From: Serinus canaria
Taxonomy: Eukaryota > Chordata > Aves > Passeriformes > Fringillidae
DNA: 64,000 nt
Assembly (NCBI RefSeq): GCF_022539315.1
Contig: NC_066331.1
Location: forward strand, 11,130,015 to 11,194,014
Direction: 5' to 3'
Position numbers and translations under genes: made by a program. Under the pieces are notes generated by a model. The model was given only the letters and a program-made list of their open reading frames with translations, was not told where the DNA came from and did no database searches. Of this stretch, positions 1 to 9,175 are shown in pieces; the stretch's first letter is position 1, and every line of letters starts with the position of its first letter.

Positions 1-756
1 AATGGGATAACCAGCTCGCTGCCCAGGGGAAACCACAAATAACAGCCTGGGAGTAAACAGTGCTGACAGCCCAGCTGCAGCTCTGGGAAACTTGCTGTGC
101 TGGAGATCCCGAGGGCTGGGCACGGCACCGACAGCAAAGGGTTAAAGGCACGTGGGGCTGAGCCCATAGAAACCCCGCCTGCAGCTGTAGGGGTGATTTT
201 AAATGTATTTAAGGCAATTAGCTGTCCTAGTCCAGCTGGAGTCTGTGGGCAGCTGGCGTGGAGGTAACGGAGCTCGTGGGTCTCAGTCCTGGGCTGGGAT
301 CCTGCCCTTTGTTTTCACAGAGGAGGCCGGCAAAAGTCAGAAAAGGACTGGGTGTGAGCTCAGAGCTCTAGGATCATCTCCTGATTTCCCTGCTCCCAGG
401 CTGGCTGCCCAAACCCTTCGGCCACGGTGGACTCCCGCCTCTCGCTGCCTTTCTGTGCCTCTGACACGGCTCTTTATTACAATGGGATTTTGCAAAGCCC
501 GTATAAATCATTTGCATTCAGAACCAAAAACCGGGCAGGGGAGGCGGATGCAATTAAAGGGCAGCTCAGCTTTCCGTCTAGACAGCCCTCTCCTAAAATA
601 ACCGTCAGTGGGAGCATCCACCTCGAGCAGAAAGGCTCCTCTCGGGCCGGATCTCGTGGCCTTTGCATCACAAAGGACTCGGCTTTCGGTCCTGGAGAGA
701 GCTGCAGGGCCCGGCTCCGGCTCAGCCGGGACCCGGTGCTGGGAAGGGAGAGCGGA

Positions 757-972
757 GAGCTCAGCTTCCCGAGCTGGGATGGGGAGAGAGGAGAGCTCAG
801 CTTCCCGAGCTGGGATGGGGAGAGAGGAGAGCTCAGCTTCCCGAGCTGGGATGGGGAGAGAGGAGAGCTCAGCTTCCCGAGCTGGGATGGGGAGGGAGGA
901 GAGCTCAGCTTCCCGAGCTGGGAAGGGGACGGAGGACAGCTCAGCTTCCCGAGCTGGGATGGGAGCCCTGGC
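757..972. repeat. 36-bp minisatellite, 6 copies
   Basis: Units start at 757, 793, 829, 865, 901 and 937, exactly 36 bp apart. Each carries the core GAGCTCAGCTTCCCGAGCTG followed by a GGGATGGGGAGAGAG-like purine stretch. Copies differ by only a few bases, and the last two are the most diverged. Because 36 is a multiple of three, several frames stay open on both strands and produce spurious repetitive peptides. Confidence 0.95.
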
Positions 973-1749
973 GGTGCTGAGGAATGGAGGGAGGTGCAGT
1001 TCAGCACTGCACATCCTCCAGCACTTAGAGGTCTGATCTGAGCAAGGATTTAGGATGATTTTGGTGGTGCTGGAGCTGCCTCATCCCGTTCCCACTGGTG
1101 GAGGACAGCCAGAGCTGCAGGGGCAGATGGGGCTGAGGCAGGGGGCCTTCCCTGCCCAGCTACCTGAGATATGAAATCCACTGGACATTGTGTGTGCACA
1201 TTGCGGTGAAATCCTTCCTGATTGGAAGTTTTCCACTGCAGCCATTTGCTGCAGGGAGCTGATTCTGCAGGCAGGGAACTGAAATTGGTGGGAGTAAAAG
1301 TGTGGCAGGGACACGGGGCTGAGTCTGAGGCTTCAGTTCTGCCTAATCCCATCTGGGGATCCAGCCCCAAGCAGGATTTTTCTGCCTTTCACTGGGTGGC
1401 TTGTGCCTCAGTTTACCACGGAGTCCTGCATTTTGATTCAAACCTTACAAGGGAAGGGGAAGGCAGAGGTTTCTGTGAGCACTGCCTCTTTCTGTCAAGC
1501 TGCAGCAGCTCACAGCATGGAGCTGCATTTTGCTTGTTTATTTATATTTTTTTTTTACATGGGGTTTACACACCCACTAAGCCTGGAAATAGCTGAGCAG
1601 TGACTCACACAGGCTGGTTTAACTGGTCTGCTCTGGGACACAGCTGCGTTTGGCAGCTGGGGAGGACTTCCAAAAGGTCCAGCTCCACAGGGGCACAGGG
1701 TGTTTTCCTTTCCGTGTGTTTACTTGCCCTCAGAGCTCGGCCAGTGCGG

Positions 1750-1874
1750 TGTCCCAGAGCTCAGTGTGGCTGTGGTGTTTGTAGCATGGCTGAACAGAGC
1801 TCAGTGCCCGTGGCTGTGGTGTTTGCAGCATGGCTGAACAGAGCTCAGTGCCCATGGCTGTGGTGTTTGCAGCT
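1750..1874. repeat. 44-bp tandem repeat, about 2.7 copies
   Basis: The word TGTGGTGTTT recurs at 1771, 1815 and 1859, spaced 44 bp, with the intervening GCATGGCTGAACAGAGCTCA also repeated. The array lies inside the PMP22 intron about 300 bp before the exon 4 acceptor. Confidence 0.9.
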
Positions 1875-2170
1875 CTGAGAGGTGCTGTCTGCAGGTCAGG
1901 GTTTTGTCTTTGCTCTGTTTTGTGGCAAACACTTCCAAGGCACTGCCAGGCCTGTGATCTGTGGTATTCCCGCAGCTGATCCATGGCATCCCTGTGGCAC
2001 CCGAAATCCCAGAGCAGCGTGCCTGTGCTGGGGGGTCTCAGCAGCCAGGACAGCGCCGGGCACAGCTCCCAGCTGCTCCCAAACCCCACAGGAGCCAGGG
2101 TGGGCTGGTGGCACGGCCCTGGGCACAGCAGGGCCCACGCTAAGGTGTCTGTGTGTCTGTCTGTCCCCAG

Positions 2171-2311
2171 AATGGCTGCAGTCTGTCCAAGCCATGATGA
2201 TCCTCTCTGTCATCTTCAGCGTGCTGTCGCTGTTCCTGTTCTTCTGCCAGCTCTTCACGCTCACCAAGGGCGGCCGCTTCTACATCACCGGAGTCTTCCA
2301 GATCCTGGCAG
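2171..2311 (+). CDS. PMP22: PMP22 coding exon 4 (internal exon)
   Basis: Peripheral myelin protein 22 is a four-pass membrane protein of the PMP22/EMP/claudin superfamily, a component of compact peripheral myelin and of epithelial junctions. This 141-bp exon equals the human exon 4 length. It begins with the last two bases of the Glu60 codon (EWLQSVQ..., human numbering) and ends with the first base of the Gly107 codon. It encodes the end of extracellular loop 1, TM2 (about residues 65-91, rich in Leu and Phe), the short TLTKGGR cytosolic loop and the start of TM3. Against the human protein as I know it, only a few conservative changes are visible (for example Thr to Met and several Ile to Val). 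Ser72 and Gly100, sites of human neuropathy mutations, are kept. The acceptor is CCCCAG and the donor GCAG/GTGAGC. Exons 2 and 3 are outside the window, so this is a partial gene. Confidence 0.98.
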
Positions 2312-5300
2312 GTGAGCGGGGCCGAGGGTGGCACTGCCACTGCCATGGGCACCTGGGGCCACTGCGGCCAGGCTGTGGGCACCCAGGGGCCTGGAGGGGG
2401 GAACAGCTCCTGGGACATGTCAGGGAAGGGAAGGGATGGGATCATTTGGGGGTGTTGAGGATGGGATCCAGCTCTTGGGCCATTGTGCATCCAGGCTCTT
2501 CTGCCCTTGCACAGGGAAGGTGCAAGAGGGTTTCTGCCCTAGCTAGGCAGGCTCTGGAGGGACAGGGTGCCAGAGGCACTGGGGCAGAGCTGGGGGCAGA
2601 AGGTCACAGGGATGCTGGAAGGAGAGCTCTGCCTGTTCCCCAGGGTGGGATGCTGGGTTTCCAGGGTGGCTGTGCTGGCTCTGGGACCCTTCATCAGGCT
2701 GGGTGAGGCTTCCACAGCTGCTGGTGGGGTGGGGAAAGTTGTGACAATCCTGTTTTGGCAAAAGAAGGCTCGGTGATTATTTATAAACTTGCCATGAGGG
2801 GGCCTGGTGCTTTCCCCATGAGCTGCAGGGTGAGCTCTGACTTGGACTGTCAGCTGCTATTTTTAACTCTTTGAGAACTCAGTGCTGGAAAGGAGCCACA
2901 GCTCATGTCCTGGGTTGCAGTTCCAAAGTGCTGATGCTGTAAAGACATTGGCTCTGTTTATGTTTCCACGCATGAAACCGGTGGAGAGGATTTTCAAGAG
3001 TTCTGGCTAAAAAGTGTAATTGTGTTTCGAGGTCCTGGCTGCATTAGGACAGAGTGTCTGGGGAGGAGATTGATTCTTTCCTAGAGCTTTACATATTAAA
3101 CTAGAAGCCACCCAAGGTCCTGATATTTTATCAGTGGAAAAACTCACTCACTGAGTTTAGACTTTAAATTTTCTGGGCATCCTCTAAGCAGCTGGCCTTC
3201 CCAAACCCTGGTGAAAACCAGAGCTAAGTTTTATTGGCATGAATTCCATGATGAGTGGATCTGCTTGGCCACAGTGCTGGGGGAGTTCAGATCAGTTCAC
3301 CATCTCTGTAAAAGAGATGTATGGAAACCCCTTAGAGCCAAGGAGGGGAGATGGGCATTAATAATGCAATTACCTGCAATTACCTCTGTTAGAGCTCCTC
3401 TAATAGACCTGGGAGCAGAGGGCTTCTCTCTGCTGAGTGACTGCTGGTCAGAGGAGGAGAGCAGGGGGTTGCACCCTCCTGTCCGTGCTGTGCTGGGTGT
3501 CCCAGGGGATGCAGGGTCAGACCTAGAGTCTCTGGACTGTGGGTTAACACCAAGCCAAGCCAGCGGGAAGGACAGAAAATGTGTGTCCTCCTCCCATCCA
3601 GATTCCCTGTGGCCAGGAGAGCTGCAGGCAGAGCTCTGGATCAGGTGCAGCAGGCAGAGGTGGGCACTGGTGGCTGTGCTGGCTCTTCTCCCTGGCCAGA
3701 GCTGGGGGAGAGGAGGCTCAGGCCAGTTTTGATCTTTGTGGCCCTCAGTGTCAGGGTTGTTGGTAGGAAACAGGACCTGGCTGTGCCAGCACTGCCAGGA
3801 GCTGGGGACAGCTTTGGTCACAGGAGCTGAGCCTGTTCTGGTCTCCTTGCTGCTGTGGGAGCCAGGGCAGGAGCACTGGGCTCTGCTGGGTGGCAGAGCT
3901 GGGCAGAGCTGCCCTGAGAGCCAGGCAGGAGGGCAGGGGCTGGTACCCACTGCAGGGACACCAGTGAGAGGAGGGCAGGAAGAGAAGGGGGAGGCCACTT
4001 TGGTCTGTGGTGCAGCAGCCAGGCAGGATCATCCCCAGCACCTCCACACAGCTTGGAATCACCCCCAAAGCCTGGCTGGATTTGTCCTGGTGGTATCAAG
4101 GCCATCAAAAGGCCCTCAAAGGCTCCCCTCCATCCTTGGTGGGTCCAGCATATCCATGGGTAGCTCCTCGTAGCTCAGCATGGCAGAGATGTGGGTTTGG
4201 GCCTCTCAGGGTCTGACCCAACTCCTGCATCCTTCTCTCATCCCTTTCATCTCTTCCCTCCCACCCCTCTCACCCCAGAGCCCACCCCTGTGGGCTGCAG
4301 AGTGGGCTTAGCCTGCAGGGCTGTGCCTGCCCTCATCCCACAGCTGTTTGCTGCCCTGGTTCCTCTGCAGGGCTGGGGCTGCTCCAGCAGGAAGAAACCC
4401 TGGGAACAAACGCCAGGAAGCGTTTGCTCTTCTGATCTGCCAGAGCAGCATGCTCCTGCAGCTGCAGGCTCTGCAGGGGTGGTGGGTGCATTAGTGCTTG
4501 CAGCTGGCTGCAGTTGGGTCCCCCTGCTCAGCTGTTCTAAGCCCAGAGCAGGGCAGGTGCCCTGGCAGTGCAGTGGTGGCCATGGCCGGGCTCCTGCTGC
4601 GGACAATCGCCGCTGTATCTGGCCCCTGGAGGTGACTGGGTGGCCGCACGCCCGTCCCCTGTCCCCAGACAATGGCTGTGCTCTCTGTGCCTGGGCCAGG
4701 CAGTGGGAGTTGGCTCCTGTGCTTGGAGAATGGAAACTGCTCCTTAATGCAGTGAATTCCCACTTGTGCACTTTCCCTGAACAAAAGGAGCAGTGTCGAG
4801 CGGAATTACAGCTCAAATATCACCGTGCTGAAATGTAGGTGGTCCTGAGGGCTGGGCAGGGGACTTGGAACTCGGCTCCAACAACAGCCCCACGGCTGGA
4901 TAATAGAGCTACTGGGATGGACTCAAAGAGCCTGTTTGGGGCAGGAATAGAGGTGGCTTTGTGTGAGCTGCGGGCAGTGTCCACCCCTGATGGGGGGGTT
5001 TGCAACAACGCTTAAACGCTGCCCACCGGGGCTGGGCACCCAGGGACCCCCACGGCCCTGGCTGGGCAGGGGGCCATGAGGGATGAGCCGTGGGTACGGA
5101 AGGGCTTGCAGGGAGCTGGGGTTTCAAGGACCAGGGTTTGTGGGGACCAGGGTTTTCAGGGAACAGGGTTTTCAGGGAACAGGGTTTGCAGTTGAGCTTC
5201 TGGAGCAGCTGTGAAAGATGGGGGATCACAGCCAGAGCATCCTGAGGCCCAGCTGGGTTTGTGGTTTTTATCACCTAGAGAGGTGACACAGAAACCTCAC

Positions 5301-5671
5301 TTTGAAAGCCCAGCTCCGTGTGTGCCCTCCTGCAGCACTGCAGGGAGGTGGCTCAGGCCAGGGCTTTACACAGGGCACCAGGTGAACGGGGTTGGTGTGG
5401 AGCAGCACCCCTGGTCTGCCTGAGGGATGGGCTAGCCCAGGTGGTGCTCCAGCTTTGTCTGCTCCAGAGCCTCTGGCTTTGCTTGCTGAGCGTGGCAGAG
5501 ACATCCCTGCTCACCTCCAGCCAGGCCAGAACCACAGCATCCCCTCCCCAGACCTGCCAGGGAACAGGAGCCGAGGGGGCAGAGCAGAGCCAGCCCCTGT
5601 GCTGTGTGACCGGGGCTCCTGGCAGGGACGGGCCTGTGCTGTCACTGAGTGTCCCCTGTGCTGCCCCGCAG
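2312..5671 (+). other. PMP22: PMP22 intron 4
   Basis: This 3.36-kb intron runs from a GTGAGC donor to a GCCCCGCAG acceptor and splits the Gly107 codon after its first base. It contains unique GC-rich DNA with a more AT-rich stretch at about 2770-3200 and a 16-bp tandem array at 5116-5190. No splice-flanked alternative exon or recognisable transposon was seen. The several 60-215 residue open frames here lack any family resemblance and overlap each other on both strands. Confidence 0.95.
5116..5190. repeat. 16-bp tandem repeat, about 4 copies
   Basis: CAGGGTTTT-like words recur at 5132, 5148, 5164 and 5180, a 16-bp period. The units read CAGGGTTTTCAGGGAA with small changes. The array lies in PMP22 intron 4. 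Confidence 0.85.
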
Positions 5672-5838
5672 GGCTGTGCGTGATGAGCGGCGCTGCCATC
5701 TTCACAGTGAGGCACACGGACTGGCAGCAAGCCTTGGAAAGCACCTCCTACGGCTTCGCCTACATCCTGGCCTGGCTGGCCTTCCCCCTGGCCCTGGCCA
5801 GCGGCATCGTCTATGTCATCCTGCGGAAGCGCGAGTGA
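5672..5838 (+). CDS. PMP22: PMP22 last coding exon (exon 5) to the stop codon
   Basis: The exon completes the split Gly codon and continues [14 protein letters not shown]..., giving the rest of TM3, extracellular loop 2, TM4 (about residues 134-157) and the cytosolic tail ending VILRKRE, followed by TGA at 5836-5838. TM3 residues Ser112 and Thr118 are kept, as is the TM4 Gly that aligns with human Gly150. Human numbering is from memory. Extracellular loop 2 is one residue longer than in human ([12 protein letters not shown] against EWHLNSDYSYG), and nearly all sequence difference is concentrated there. The basic tail is identical to the mammalian one. The reading phase matches exon 4, and no frameshift or early stop is present. 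Confidence 0.98.
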
Positions 5839-5931
5839 CGCCGCGGGACGTGGCCGCGTGACGGGGGCAGCCGCCACCTCCTCACGGGAGACGGGGGAGA
5901 ATAGACGAGAAAACGGAAAAGAAAATTAACC

Positions 5932-5954
5932 AAAAAAAAAAAAAAAAAAAAAAA
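5932..5954 (+). repeat. A23 homopolymer in PMP22 3'UTR
   Basis: An uninterrupted run of 23 A lies about 95 bases after the stop codon, in an A-rich context. There is no AATAAA upstream of it, so it is a genomic A tract and not a poly(A) site. It would act as an internal priming site in oligo-dT cDNA data. Confidence 0.95.
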
Positions 5955-6684
5955 GGAATCAACCCTCCCACCCAAATCAAACCCAACCGACCCCCAGAGG
6001 AAACACTCAAAGGGTTCCTTGTTAATTGAAGATGTATATAGTATCTATGGTTTAAAAAACCTATTTATAACACTTTTTACATATATGTACATAGTCTTGT
6101 TTGCTTCTGTTGACCATGTGCTGTTTTAAAGCCTGAAGCAAGTGCCTAAGGAACTCTCACTCCTAACAGTGTAACAAGAGCGCAGTGATCATTCTCTCAT
6201 GCAAAATCCTCTTTGAGTTGACCTCTCCTGCCCTGTCCCAGCCCGCCAGAGCCCCCAGCTCTGGTTTTAGGCTGGTGTGGATCAGCCACGCCTGGTTCTG
6301 CAGCCAGAGGGCTGGGCCCTGCTCCTGCCGCATGCTGTGATCCACAGGGCACGTCCAGATCTGACGGGAGACGCTTCCAAAAGGTTTGAAGGATTTCAGA
6401 GCAAAGGCTTTGATTGCCCCAAGTGCCTAAATGACTTATGTGCCTAAGTCCCACTGCCTTGCCGCCACACCCGCTGGGAATTTTGGCTTTTAAATCACTT
6501 AGGCCGAGCTGCAGCCCGGCCCGGGCCGTCCTCCCTCGCGCGGCCACCGGGGCTGGGCTGTGCCGAGCGCTGGGAGCTGCTGCTCCCAGCCTGGGACATC
6601 CTCTGCCCTTGCCGTGGAGCTGAGGTGCCCTGAGACTGCAGCCAGCCCAGCCTGTCCCTGAAATCCAATACCAGATGTATGAAA

Positions 6685-6692
6685 TGGTGCTA
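6685..6692 (+). promoter_or_regulatory. Candidate miR-29 target site in PMP22 3'UTR
   Basis: TGGTGCTA is an 8-mer match to the miR-29 family seed. It sits inside a block that I recognise in the mammalian PMP22 3'UTR (GAAATGGTGCTAT...TACCATTCC). Repression of PMP22 by miR-29a in Schwann cells is published for rodents. Retention of the site here suggests the same control, which is an inference from the sequence alone. Confidence 0.7.
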
Positions 6693-6856
6693 TCTATTTA
6701 CCATTCCTTACCCTGCTACGCCATTTAACCTTAGTCACTGGAAATTCAGTTAACGACCTTGAGGTAAACAACCCAGCTAGAAATGAAAATAATTCTGTGT
6801 AATATAAATGAGCTATAACTGCTTTTGTACTTAGATTTGCTCTTACTATTATTTTA

Positions 6857-6862
6857 AATAAA
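6857..6862 (+). terminator. Candidate proximal poly(A) signal
   Basis: AATAAA lies in TTTTAAATAAAGCATTTTT, followed by a U-rich and then GU-containing stretch at 6880-6900. It would give a 3'UTR of about 1.04 kb. The human sequence as I recall it lacks a canonical hexamer at this point, so use of this site may be lineage-specific. Confidence 0.6.
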
Positions 6863-7093
6863 GCATTTTTAACCAAGATTCCTTTTTCCCCTCCGTGGTG
6901 CAGAGGAACAGAAGCAGCTCTGGCTGGAGCCCGTGGGGCTCCGGCAGCGGAGCGAGATGTGAGTCCTCTGTCTGTCAGCAACGAGTCTGGCCATGAATGG
7001 AACAGGCACCAGCACAGACCCCGGGCTGCCTCTGAGGATTCCAGACACTGTTGCTTATTTTTTGGTTAATCTTGGGGTTTTTTGGGGTTCTAC

Positions 7094-7116
7094 TTTTTTT
7101 TTTTTTTTTTTTTTTT
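7094..7116 (+). repeat. T23 homopolymer in PMP22 3'UTR
   Basis: An uninterrupted run of 23 T directly precedes the conserved GCTTTGCTTTTCTG block. Mammals, as I recall, have a much shorter T stretch here. The tract is the same length as the A23 tract at 5932-5954 and complementary to it. Confidence 0.95.
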
Positions 7117-7165
7117 GCTTTGCTTTTCTGATTTTATACCGACTGTGTGGACTAAGAAGCAATGA

Positions 7166-7171
7166 AATAAA
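7166..7171 (+). terminator. Distal poly(A) signal of PMP22
   Basis: AATAAA lies in GCAATGAAATAAAAGTCAG, in the same position relative to the conserved GACTGTGTGGACTAAG block as the mammalian signal. It is followed by a GT-rich element (7190-7220, GGTGCTTCTGCTTGTTGGGG). Cleavage is expected at about 7185-7195. Confidence 0.88.
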
Positions 7172-7267
7172 AGTCAGAATAACTCAGGTGCTTCTGCTTG
7201 TTGGGGTTTTGGGGGGGTTAGAGCTGGACTCTGCTCCACCAGCCTGCTCGCACAGCCATCCCATGGC

Positions 7268-7345
7268 ATCATGGAATCACAGAGTAATTTGAGTTGGAAG
7301 GGACCTCACATCCCATCCTGTTTCCCTGGTTCTCCACCGGGGCTG
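7268..7345 (-). mobile_element. CR1 retrotransposon 3' end fragment
   Basis: The + strand reads ATGGAATCACAGAGTAATTT, then GAGTTGGAAGGGACCT, which is the reverse complement of the CR1 3' terminus (AGGTCCCTTCCAAC...ATTCTATGAT). The element is therefore on the minus strand, and it starts about 80 bases after the PMP22 cleavage site. It may be the 3' end of the same insertion as 7797-8085. Confidence 0.85.
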
Positions 7346-7421
7346 CAAACACACAGCTCAGCTCAGTGGGGATGGGAGCTGCTGGGTGACCCCTGCTCCA
7401 GGGTGCTTTGGCACCTTCTTT

Positions 7422-7651
7422 GCCCATTTCCCCCGTTATTTCCCCCATTATTTCCCCGTTATTCCCCCTTGTAATTTCCCCATTATACCTCCATTATTTC
7501 CTCCGTAATCTCCCCATTATTTCCCCCGTTATTTCTCCCATTATTTCTCGTTATTCCCCCGTTATTCCCCCCGTTATTCCTCCGTTAATTCCCCCGTTAT
7601 TTCCCCATTATTCCCCCGTTATCCCTCCATTATTCCCCCCGTTATTTCCCA
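7422..7651. repeat. CCCCCGTTATTT-like low-complexity array
   Basis: About 230 bp alternate C-runs and TTATT, with a basic period of about 12 bp (CCCCCGTTATTT, CCCCCATTATTT) and irregular copies. No purine-rich interruption occurs on this strand. The array lies between two minus-strand CR1 segments and followed by a short CpG-rich stretch (7660-7790). Confidence 0.9.
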
Positions 7652-7796
7652 GCCCGCTCCCGTCGGTCCCGGCAGAGCGCGGAGCGCGGGCGCCCTCCGG
7701 TGGCTGCGGGCGGAGCGGCGGCCGCGGGACCCCCCGAGCTTGGGGACAAATACGGCCGGGCTGGGGACACACACGGCCAGGCTGGGGCCACGGCCG

Positions 7797-8085
7797 GGAT
7801 TCAGGGGCAGCCCCAGCTGCTCTGGACACCCTGTGCCAGGCCTGCCCACCCTCCCAGGGAACAATCCCTCATTCCCAATCTCCCATCCAGCCCTGCCCTC
7901 TGGCAGTGGGAGCCATTCCCTGGATCCTGTCCCTCCATCCCTTCTCCCCACTCCCTCTCCAGCTCTCCTGGAGCCCCTTCAGACCCTGCCAGGGGCTCTG
8001 AGCTTCTCCTTTCCCTTCCCCTCTCCAGGTGAGCCCCCCAGCTGTCCCAGCCTGGCCCCAGGCTCCTGTCCCTGTGCTCGGGCGG
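7797..8085 (-). mobile_element. CR1 retrotransposon internal fragment
   Basis: The + strand shows the reverse-complement CR1 order: CAGGGGCAGCCCCAGCTGCT, then CCTGTGCCAGGCCTGCCCAC, CCCAGGGAACAAT, GGGAGCCATTCCCTGGATCC and CTGGAGCCCCTTCAGACCCT. This is a diverged copy of the 3' region of CR1. It adjoins the 7268-7345 piece in the expected order, with the 7422-7651 array and GC-rich DNA between them. Confidence 0.75.
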
Positions 8086-8869
8086 TAGGAGATGGGCTGC
8101 AGCTCCCAGGCCGTGTTTAGCAGCATGCAGAGCTGGCTTCCCTCCAAAGGCATCACTTACTGCCCGGTGGGAATGGCTGAGTGAAAGTGTTAAAGAGTTA
8201 AATTTGTAACAAAACCAGAGGATGCTCCGGAGATCTTCATTGCCCTCTGCTGCTTGGGTGCGTCTGCCACCAGCTCCAGGCTGGGCAGGGCTTTGTTTCA
8301 CCGAGCCTGGAAGACCTCCAGGTGAGGAGAGTCCCCAGCAGTCCCCTGGAGGGAAAAAGCCTTTCCTAAATATCCCCGGCCTCATCTGCCCTCACTGCCT
8401 GCGCCGGGCACAGCACCGGCCCAGGAATCCCTCTGCACGAGGATGGGGCAGCCCAGCCCGGGCCGGGCTCATCCCCTGCGCTCCCCGCGGCTGGAGCGGC
8501 TCCCGGAGGGACAGCGGGGTTAGGGCAGGACCAGCCTTCCTGTCCGATCAGCTGCGAGCACTCCCGGCGCTAAATGAGCCCGGATTTCAGCGCTCCCTGG
8601 GGCTACGGCCCAATTAACATCCAAACAGCCCATAAAGCAGCGAGCTGAGCACAACAGCAGCAGCGCGGCACGAAACGGCAGAGGGGTGAAAAAAATATTG
8701 GGGAAGTTTCTTTAATGTGTGTTGTGTCATAAAAGCAATTGTTTAAGTGGCTTTTGCGGCGTTCTCAGCAGTAAATACTCCTGGAAAATGCGCTGAGCAA
8801 TTCTCATCTCCCTCATTCATTTGCTGCCTTGTAAATTGAACAATTAGGGTGGGAATTGAAGCCGCGGGT

Positions 8870-9090
8870 GCCCGGGCACAGCTGCGGCTGCAGCCCCGCT
8901 CCGGCCGGGCGGGGGCGGCCCCGGCCCGGGCACCGGGAGCGCTGCGGGAGCGCGGGGCGGCGGCGGGGCCGGGCCGAGCCGGGCTGAGCTGGGCTGAACT
9001 GAGCTGAGCCGGGAGGGACCGAGCCCTGCCCCGAGGGACCCGGGATATGGGATACGGGACCCGGGATACGGGCAGGACACGGCTCGGCCC
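8870..9090. promoter_or_regulatory. CpG island in gene-poor DNA
   Basis: The stretch is very rich in CpG (GGCCGGGCGGGGGCGGCCCC, GCGCGGGGCGGCGGCGGGGC and similar), and GGGGCGG-type Sp1 sites are present. It follows an AT-rich unique block (8690-8868) and precedes a minisatellite. No coding exon could be recognised on either strand. It could be the promoter of a non-coding RNA, an unmethylated enhancer, or simply a GC-rich repeat derivative; the degenerate GAGCCGGGCTGAGCTGGGCT stretch at 8975-9010 is itself repetitive. Confidence 0.5.
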
Positions 9091-9175
9091 CAGCGCGGGC
9101 TGCAGCAGCCAAGGGGCTCCTGGGCGAAGGGGCTCCCTCTGCCCGCTCAGGTGAGGCCCCAGTGGCAGAGCTGCT

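Larger units (their letters stand above)
1..2170 (+). other. PMP22: PMP22 intron 3 (3' part)
   Basis: This is the sequence upstream of exon 4, and it ends in a pyrimidine-rich tract and CAG acceptor at 2146-2170. I looked in it for exon 3, which in mammals encodes the first extracellular loop with the N-glycosylated Asn41, and found no matching frame on the + strand, so exons 1-3 should lie before the window. The intron holds two tandem arrays (757-972 and 1750-1874) and otherwise unique GC-rich DNA. The open frames at 427-1041 and 477-1014 come from the 36-bp array and are not genes. Confidence 0.85.
5839..7190 (+). other. PMP22: PMP22 3' untranslated region
   Basis: About 1.35 kb follows the stop. 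I recognise several blocks that correspond to the mammalian PMP22 3'UTR as I remember it: about 6030-6180 (TGTATATAGTATCTATGG, then AAAAACCTATTTATAACAC, then GTACATAGTCTTGTTTGC), about 6680-6850 (GAAATGGTGCTAT...TACCATTCC, later AATTCTGTGTAATATAAATG), and about 7115-7190 (TTTGCTTTGCTTTTCTG, GACTGTGTGGACTAAG). The last block contains the distal AATAAA, which sets the likely 3' end near 7185-7195. Between these blocks the sequence is GC-rich and not obviously conserved (about 6220-6660). The UTR also holds homopolymer tracts at 5932-5954 and 7094-7116. Confidence 0.9.

Noticed and set aside
5932..5954. A-tract as evidence of a processed pseudogene
   Set aside because: PMP22 here has a normal intron with correct splice sites, and the A-tract is followed by known 3'UTR blocks, so it is an internal tract.
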